DNA from: Aliamphritea ceti
Lineage (GTDB): Bacteria; Pseudomonadota; Gammaproteobacteria; Pseudomonadales; Balneatricaceae
DNA length: 64,000 bases
NCBI RefSeq assembly: GCF_024347215.1
Contig: NZ_AP025282.1
Coordinates: 4,898,001 to 4,962,000 of the forward strand
Direction of reading: 5' to 3'
The notes under the pieces were generated by a model. The model was given only the letters and a program-made list of their open reading frames with translations, was not told the DNA's origin and ran no database searches. Position 1 is the first letter of the stretch. Each line of letters begins with the position of its first letter. Below, piece after piece: positions 58,647-64,000 of this stretch. Made by a program: the position numbers and the translations under genes.

Positions 58647-60308
58647 TCAGTTTTCCTGTGAAACCGCAGTGCCTTCACTCGCCTGTTTCCTTTCCATAAA
58701 CAGGGATTTCAGCACACCCAGCGTCATCAGGATGATCACCACACTGAGCGGCAGTGCCGCCGCAATATTGGCCGTTTGCAAAGCACTAAGGCCACCTGCC
58801 ACTAATAGTGCAGCAGCTACAAAACCAATAATGATGCCCCAGAATACCCGGAAGATATTCGGCGGGCTCTCATTACCGAAAGACAGAATAGTCGTCAGCA
58901 CCAGGGTGCTGGAATCTGAGGACGTCACAAACCAACTCATTAACAGGAACACCATCAGCGCGGACAGAATCCAGCCCATCGCACCTGTACCGGCAATACC
59001 GTCAGAGCTGGCAAACAATGCCGCTGGCAGATTCCAGGCCATGACCAGATCAATAATTCCCGCGGTGCCTACACCCGCTTCGGCATACAGCTCCTGATAC
59101 AGCGCTGTACCGCCAAAGATACCCAGCCAGACAAAGATGATAATGGTCGGTACCAGCAATACACCGATGACAAATTCGCGCAGCGTACGGCCTTTAGAAA
59201 TACGGGCAATGAACAGACCAATGAAAGGTGCCCATGCTAACCACCAGCCCCAGTAGAAAACAGTCCAGCCGTTCTGCCACTTAGCCGGGCCTTCTTCTTC
59301 TGGGAACCACAACCCCATCTGTACGAAGCTACCCAGATAATCGACGATAGAATCGCCAAAGATTCCCAGTAACCAGGCGGTTGGTCCGCCAAACAGGAAG
59401 AAAGCGACAACCAGAATTGATACCAGAATATTCAGTTCAGAAATAATCTTGATACCCTTATTTACACCGGATACTGCCGACAAAATCGATACCACAGTGA
59501 TCAGAGATATCAGCACCAGTTGCGTCGTAATTCCCGGGTCAGTGCCAATCAGACGTTCAAGCCCGACAGACATCTGGCTAACGCCAAGGCCCAAAGAGGT
59601 CGCAACACCAAACACGCAACCAAGTACACCGAAGATATCCACAACGTGCCCTATCGGACCATAAATACGGTCACCAATGAACGGATACAGTGACGAACGC
59701 AGTGCCAGCGGCAGCTTCTTACGGTATGCAAAGTACGCCAGCGACATACCCACAATCACGTATACCGCCCAGCCATGAAACCCCCAGTGGAAAAATGTTA
59801 CCCGCAAAGCATCTACTGCCCGCTCATAACTAAGTGCAGTGGCACCTTCCATATCTGCATAAGGATTATTCGGGTAACCAAAGCCACCGCTGTTATCCAG
59901 ATAAAAAATAGGTTCCGCCACACCAAAAAACAGAATACCTATGCCGATACCGGCCGAAAACAGCATAGAGAACCAGGCAAAGTTGCTGAATTCAGGGCGA
60001 CTATCATCGTCACCCAACCGAATTTTTCCGAACGGGCTGACAACAATGTAAAAACAAACTGCGATCAGAAATACCACGGTGACCAGGTAGTACCAGCCAA
60101 ATGTGGATTCAATCCAGCTACGGGCGCTGCCGAATACTGTTCCGGCGAGATCTGTATTGGTTGCTGTAAATAACACAAACAGCATGACCAGCGCCGCAGA
60201 GGTAATGGTCATTCCTTTGTGCATATCCTTAAATAGCCCGGACTGGGCCAGCATATCTGCCCGAAACACCGAGTTTTCCGGTGCCGGACTGCGTGAGTCT
60301 TGCGACAT
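58647..60308 (-). CDS. BCCT-family betaine/carnitine/choline transporter
   Basis: A 553-residue transporter with 12 membrane helices. It carries the family signature WTVFYWGWWLAWAPFIGLFIARISKGRT (helix 8 aromatic box and following loop), plus FSAGIGIGILFFGVAEPIFY. Na+- or H+-coupled uptake of a trimethylammonium compound is expected. Nearby genes (SDR, CdhR/GbdR-like regulator, and at 10 kb a gamma-butyrobetaine-hydroxylase-like enzyme) suggest carnitine, choline or a betaine used as nutrient rather than osmolyte. The cytoplasmic tail is short, which argues against an osmosensor like BetP. AGGAGG-type ribosome-binding site (GGAGGATGCGTT) before the ATG. Confidence 0.93.
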   Translation of the reverse strand: MSQDSRSPAPENSVFRADMLAQSGLFKDMHKGMTITSAALVMLFVLFTATNTDLAGTVFGSARSWIESTFGWYYLVTVVFLIAVCFYIVVSPFGKIRLGDDDSRPEFSNFAWFSMLFSAGIGIGILFFGVAEPIFYLDNSGGFGYPNNPYADMEGATALSYERAVDALRVTFFHWGFHGWAVYVIVGMSLAYFAYRKKLPLALRSSLYPFIGDRIYGPIGHVVDIFGVLGCVFGVATSLGLGVSQMSVGLERLIGTDPGITTQLVLISLITVVSILSAVSGVNKGIKIISELNILVSILVVAFFLFGGPTAWLLGIFGDSIVDYLGSFVQMGLWFPEEEGPAKWQNGWTVFYWGWWLAWAPFIGLFIARISKGRTLREFVIGVLLVPTIIIFVWLGIFGGTALYQELYAEAGVGTAGIIDLVMAWNLPAALFASSDGIAGTGAMGWILSALMVFLLMSWFVTSSDSSTLVLTTILSFGNESPPNIFRVFWGIIIGFVAAALLVAGGLSALQTANIAAALPLSVVIILMTLGVLKSLFMERKQASEGTAVSQEN

Positions 60309-60370
60309 AACGCATCCTCCATCTTGTTATTTTTGTAGATGAATAAACCTTCTGCAAAGAAGGCAGGTAT

Positions 60371-60394
60371 GGAAAAAGGCCGGCTTGCGCCGGC
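60371..60394 (-). terminator. Terminator after the SDR gene
   Basis: GCCGGC (60379-60384) and GCCGGC (60389-60394) form a self-complementary stem around TTGC, followed on the minus strand by CTTTTT. It separates the SDR from the BCCT gene, so each probably has its own promoter. Confidence 0.8.
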
Positions 60395-60477
60395 AAAACT
60401 CGCTAACCCGAGAGGCTCAAACAATCGAGTCAGGCAGGCATTTTTCCGAATCTGATTTAAAAAGCTCAGGCGTTTAT

Positions 60478-61251
60478 TTAAGCCAGCGTATGGGTATCAC
60501 CATCTACGCTAATGACCTGACCGGAGACTTTGCTGCCACCGTCAGATGCCAGAAACACAGCCATCGCGGCGATATCTTCAGGAGCAACGAAGGTTTGCAT
60601 TGAACACTGGCTGACGTAAGCCTTTCTGACATCCGCTTCTGAGCTGTTACGCGCCCGGGCTTCATTGGCAATTACCCGGTCCATACGCTCACCGGAAACC
60701 GCTCCGGGGCATATCGCATTCACCCGGATATTGTCAGCGCCGCATTCCATCGCCAGTGATTTTGTCAGCCCGGTAACCGCCCATTTCGCCGCCGCATAAG
60801 GCGTACGCAGTGGATAACCCATAATGCCGGCTGTAGAAGAAAGATTGATAATTGCCCCGGACTGCTGTTGTTTCATTAATGGCAGGGCTTGCTTGCAGGC
60901 GTAAAAAGTCGCATTAAGGTTAATCTGTACAGTTTCCTGCCAGGCATCTGAATCCAGTGACTCCAGGACTCCGGCAGGACCACCGATCCCGGCATTATTC
61001 ACCAGTACATCAATGCCACCTAATTGCTCCAGGCCGTCACGGAAGAACGCTTCAACCTCAGCTTCATTACCGACATCGGTGAGGCTACAGCTGATCTGGT
61101 CTGACTCTGCTGCCATCGCGTTCAGCGCGTCCTGATCAATATCACAAATATGTACCCGGGCACCGCTGGCAATAAAGGCCCTGGCTATCGCCCGGCCAAT
61201 GCCCTGGGCGGCAGCTGTTACAAATACCCGTTGCTGAGATGTCGTTGTCAT
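60478..61251 (-). CDS. Short-chain dehydrogenase/reductase (SDR)
   Basis: A 257-residue classical SDR. NAD(P) motif TAAAQGIGRAIARAF (about 9-23), an acidic residue after beta-2 (HICDIDQDAL, favouring NAD+), NNAGIGGP (about 85-92), and the catalytic Ser-Tyr-Lys in STAGIMGYPLRTPYAAAKWA (about 138-155). It oxidises a hydroxyl group on a small substrate; the betaine/carnitine-like context suggests a hydroxy acid intermediate (inference). The ATG at 61251 (GGGGCAG upstream) is preferred over 61266. Confidence 0.87.
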   Translation of the reverse strand: MTTTSQQRVFVTAAAQGIGRAIARAFIASGARVHICDIDQDALNAMAAESDQISCSLTDVGNEAEVEAFFRDGLEQLGGIDVLVNNAGIGGPAGVLESLDSDAWQETVQINLNATFYACKQALPLMKQQQSGAIINLSSTAGIMGYPLRTPYAAAKWAVTGLTKSLAMECGADNIRVNAICPGAVSGERMDRVIANEARARNSSEADVRKAYVSQCSMQTFVAPEDIAAMAVFLASDGGSKVSGQVISVDGDTHTLA

Positions 61252-61425
61252 AGATCTGCCCCGCAAACAGCAGCTACCGGAATGAAGATTTCTTCTCCGG
61301 AAGCAGCAAGCTTATTGTTATTATCTGCCTGATAAAGTAACCAAGGCGGCGGGTGAGGTTTTCAGAAAAAACGACTATCTGTTGATAAAAATCGAAGAGA
61401 TTGTCGAAAAAGTACCTATTTGCAG

Positions 61426-62382
61426 CTAACGCTCATGACTGGGCTTAACATTGAAGTACCGCTGATAGCAGCGGCTGAAGTGTGCAACGGAGCTGAAACC
61501 ACATGCCACCGCGACATCCGTCACGCTGTGGCTGGTCTGCTGTAGCATCCAGCGGGCCTGATTCAACCGTAATGTCCGGTAATAGGTACCTGGTGTCTGT
61601 TGCAGATAATGCTTAAACAATCGTTCCAGTTCACGGTTAGAAATGCCCAGATGAACCGCTATCTCGCTCATACTTAAAGGCTCTTCAATATTGTTTTCCA
61701 TCAACTGGACGGCATCAGCCAAACGGGGATTACGGCTATCAAGTCGTTTTTGCAGTGAAGCCCGCTGAGGATCAGAATGGTGCCGCTCATGGGTAACAAT
61801 CAGCTCATCAGCCACTGTTACTGCCAGACCGTTGCCATGCTGCGTGCGGATCAGATGTAACATCATCTCCAGCCCCGACAATGCACCACTACAGGAAAAC
61901 CGTTTACCGTCGACCACCAGCAATTCCTGTACCCAGGAAACCCGTGGATAGGTAGCCATTGCCACCGGCAGATTTTCCCAATGCATGGTTGTCCGGTAGC
62001 CATCCAGCACCCCGGCAGCTGCAACGATGTATGCTGCCGTATCCTGACTGCCAATTTCTGCCCCATGGCTTGCCAGCTGACGAATAAAACTGAGGATTCC
62101 AGAGGTAATATGATGTTCAGGATTATCACCGGCACAGACAATGACCATCTGCAGCTTACCGGCGTTTTTGATGCTGTGCTGGCTCATAATCTCAATGCCA
62201 TCACTGCTGCTAATCAGCCCTCCCTGCTCACTGATCAGTCGCCAGCGGTAGAGTTCGCGCTCACTGGTACGATTGGCGTGCCGCAGAGGATCAAGCATAG
62301 AGGTTAAGCCAAACAGCGAGAAACCAGGCACAAGCAAGAAGTCTATTTGCTGGGGAAAGCTAACCGGCCGATCACCGAACAT
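61426..62382 (-). CDS. GlxA/CdhR-type AraC-family regulator
   Basis: A 318-residue regulator. An N-terminal DJ-1/PfpI-like amidotransferase-fold domain (about 10-190, FLLVPGFSLFGLTSMLDPLRHAN) is followed by a C-terminal AraC helix-turn-helix pair (about 215-315). The pair has MSEIAVHLGISNRELERLFKHY and TDVAVACGFSSVAHFSRCYQRYF. This is the architecture of GbdR and CdhR, which sense dimethylglycine/glycine betaine or carnitine in Pseudomonas. The ATG at 62382 has a perfect AGGAGG 7 bases before it, better than 62436. It lies upstream of the SDR and BCCT genes on the same strand and probably controls them. Confidence 0.9.
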   Translation of the reverse strand: MFGDRPVSFPQQIDFLLVPGFSLFGLTSMLDPLRHANRTSERELYRWRLISEQGGLISSSDGIEIMSQHSIKNAGKLQMVIVCAGDNPEHHITSGILSFIRQLASHGAEIGSQDTAAYIVAAAGVLDGYRTTMHWENLPVAMATYPRVSWVQELLVVDGKRFSCSGALSGLEMMLHLIRTQHGNGLAVTVADELIVTHERHHSDPQRASLQKRLDSRNPRLADAVQLMENNIEEPLSMSEIAVHLGISNRELERLFKHYLQQTPGTYYRTLRLNQARWMLQQTSHSVTDVAVACGFSSVAHFSRCYQRYFNVKPSHER

Positions 62383-62639
62383 ACTGCACCTCCTGCTCAG
62401 GCGTCTATACCGATATGTTTCAGGCGGGGCCTGCAACCGGTATCAGGTTTTGACTGGCGCTTTTAAGCAGACCGAAATAAAACAATCCGGCCACATCAGC
62501 CCGACTAACCAAGCTTACTAAGATACTGGCAAAAGCTGAAAATCTTTGCCTGTATACGCACAAAAACATAACAGATACGAATATTTTTTTGCTATATCAG
62601 CATAATAGCATCCACTGACAAGCAAGCCTCCGGCACAAA

Positions 62640-62668
62640 AAAGCCCCTTAACCGGGTCTATTTCTACA
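62640..62668 (-). terminator. Probable terminator of the sterol desaturase-family gene
   Basis: An imperfect stem AGACCC/GGGGCT around GGTTAA is followed on the minus strand by TTTTTT. It lies about 30 bases after the gene's stop. Confidence 0.5.
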
Positions 62669-62692
62669 CTGTAAAGAATACAGCTAAACTTA

Positions 62693-63853
62693 TCAGGCCT
62701 TATCCCGCTCGGCCCGTGCGCGGAATTTAGCCTTCACCATTCGGGTGACTGACTGGAAAGGAAATAACTGCTGACGGTACATCCCTACCGGCACGTAGTC
62801 ACCAACCACACCGTATGCATCCGGCCATTCTTTCTGTCCCCGGACAGCCGTTCCAAACAGATAATCCAGAAATGAGAAATGCGCCGCATAATTACGGTCT
62901 ATCGCGGCATCATCTGAAGAATGGTGCCAGTGATGGAACTGTGGCGTAACAATAATGTACTTCAGCCAGCCAAATTTAATGTTCACATTGGCGTGATTAA
63001 ATACTGCCTGTAAGCCAACAATTATCACGTAAATATCGATTACCTGTTTGGAAAATCCCAATACAAAAATAGGTGTTAGCACCAGACAACGCGTCGCTAT
63101 CAGCTCAAAGATATGCTGCCGGGAACCCGCCAGCCAATCCATATGCTTCGCGCTGTGATGCACTGAGTGGAAACGCCACAGCACAGGCACTTCGTGATAT
63201 GCCCGGTGTGCGCTGTATTGCACCAAATCTGCTGCCAGTACAATCAGGAAAATCTGTGCGGCCAGCGGTAAGTCGGCAATGAAAGTCTGTACCTCTGCAA
63301 ACACCGCCCAGCCAAAAGCTTTATGTACAAACAGGTTGGTAACCAGCAGCACAAATCCCACAATCAGATGATTAACGAAGAAATGGTTCAGATCACCTTG
63401 CCACTCAGGCCGTAACACCGCTTGCTGCCGGTTATGCGGAATCAGCTTTTCAATGAAGATAAACACTAAAGTTGAGCCCAGCAGATCCAGAATGAACCAG
63501 TCCATTCCCAGATATAGCTCCGGCGTCTCAAACTCGCCAACTTCAACCCGGTGGCCGCCCAGTAACAGCGTCAGAATCAGAAATACCCAGGCAAACGCGC
63601 CCATACGTTTCTGCCGGTTACGTACAAAGTTAAGTAATCCCAGACTGCCCGCCAGCACCATTGACCAGAACATCAGCTCACGTAAGAAGGCGACATCATA
63701 GGCCTGTCGTAATTCAGGCGTGGTCAGGTATTCAGGGAAGTGAAACGCCAGCACTCCCAGAAATGAAAGTACCGATAACATACAGGCGATATAGCCGCTG
63801 ATATTGCCAGCGCCAAACTGAAAGGTATCGTCCTTAAAAATCCTGCTAAGCAT
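62693..63853 (-). CDS. Sterol desaturase/fatty acid hydroxylase-family membrane protein
   Basis: A 386-residue protein with several membrane helices and the three His clusters of the family: HRAYHEVPVLWRFHSVHHSAKHMDW (about 215-240) and QFHHWHHSSDDAAIDRNYAAH (about 300-320), which bind two irons. Members hydroxylate or desaturate lipids in the membrane. Bacterial substrates are mostly unknown. AAGGA precedes the ATG. It is not clearly linked to the adjacent betaine-type genes. No gene is visible in 63854-64000. Confidence 0.88.
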   Translation of the reverse strand: MLSRIFKDDTFQFGAGNISGYIACMLSVLSFLGVLAFHFPEYLTTPELRQAYDVAFLRELMFWSMVLAGSLGLLNFVRNRQKRMGAFAWVFLILTLLLGGHRVEVGEFETPELYLGMDWFILDLLGSTLVFIFIEKLIPHNRQQAVLRPEWQGDLNHFFVNHLIVGFVLLVTNLFVHKAFGWAVFAEVQTFIADLPLAAQIFLIVLAADLVQYSAHRAYHEVPVLWRFHSVHHSAKHMDWLAGSRQHIFELIATRCLVLTPIFVLGFSKQVIDIYVIIVGLQAVFNHANVNIKFGWLKYIIVTPQFHHWHHSSDDAAIDRNYAAHFSFLDYLFGTAVRGQKEWPDAYGVVGDYVPVGMYRQQLFPFQSVTRMVKAKFRARAERDKA

Positions 63854-64000
63854 TATTGATCCTTGTGCTTAATGTTATTTTTCTGGCGGGTACTTTACCG
63901 GATTCAATGACCAAGAGAAAAGTAGATACACATCTGTATATCCGGTAAACCCCGTTTTTCAGCACAGGCGTGCCTAATCAGCCTAAAGCCTGACGGGGTC

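Overview
The window looks like a chromosomal stretch of a marine, heterotrophic gammaproteobacterium, probably of the Oceanospirillales (Neptunomonas/Amphritea/Marinobacterium-like). This is inferred from Pseudomonas-like gene sets (rsd/algQ, divergent rpiA-ilvA, fap amyloid operon, dctPQM with DctBD) combined with a Vibrio/Shewanella-type TonB2 operon, carnitine/betaine genes and a TRAP transporter. No rRNA, tRNA, CRISPR array, prophage or complete insertion sequence was seen. Most genes lie on the minus strand.

Region 1 (1-9.9 kb) is an iron/heme uptake locus: hmuS-hmuT-hmuU(partial), a TonB-dependent receptor, a 51-codon hemP behind a strong Fur box, and a six-gene TonB2 energy-transduction operon (DUF3450, TtpC, ExbB2, ExbD2, TonB2, TPR protein). 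After an intergenic stretch carrying an independent 47-residue gene with a structured leader, region 2 (10.6-16.1 kb) holds a secreted YHYH protein and an amine catabolism group (secreted flavin amine oxidase, PuuB-like oxidase, cupin, AraC regulator). Region 3 (16.1-25.5 kb) has fliL-like, rsd, a WD40 lipoprotein, a three-gene cassette of unknown product (KAS III-like, ferritin-like diiron protein, MMPL/RND exporter), a YHS lipoprotein, and the housekeeping pair rpiA/ilvA.

Region 4 (26.2-33.5 kb) is a complete fapABCDEF-type functional amyloid operon followed upstream by a VpsR-like sigma-54 activator. A -24/-12 promoter and three copies of a GTGTTACA-type motif lie between regulator and operon. 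Region 5 (33.7-42.7 kb) is dctPQM with a second sigma-54 promoter and two candidate activator sites, a divergent chemoreceptor with a CxxCH heme motif, and the DctD/DctB two-component pair. Region 6 (43-54.5 kb) contains tex, gshA (TTG start), a frameshifted YciI gene, a LysR regulator with a divergent gamma-butyrobetaine-hydroxylase-family enzyme, a lipoprotein, an MFS protein with a long repetitive tail, and a LysR gene divergent from an AllA-family protein.

Region 7 (54.6-58.1 kb) is an accessory island. Three copies of a large structured repeat, one of them inverted, bracket an AT-rich HNH-nuclease gene and an orphan norEF-like pair. Region 8 (58.1-64 kb) holds a pterin dehydratase, a BCCT transporter, an SDR, a CdhR/GbdR-like regulator (together probably quaternary-amine uptake and catabolism) and a sterol-desaturase-family protein. 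The best leads for undescribed biology are the structured repeat family, the small gene at 10340, and the KAS III/diiron/MMPL cassette.
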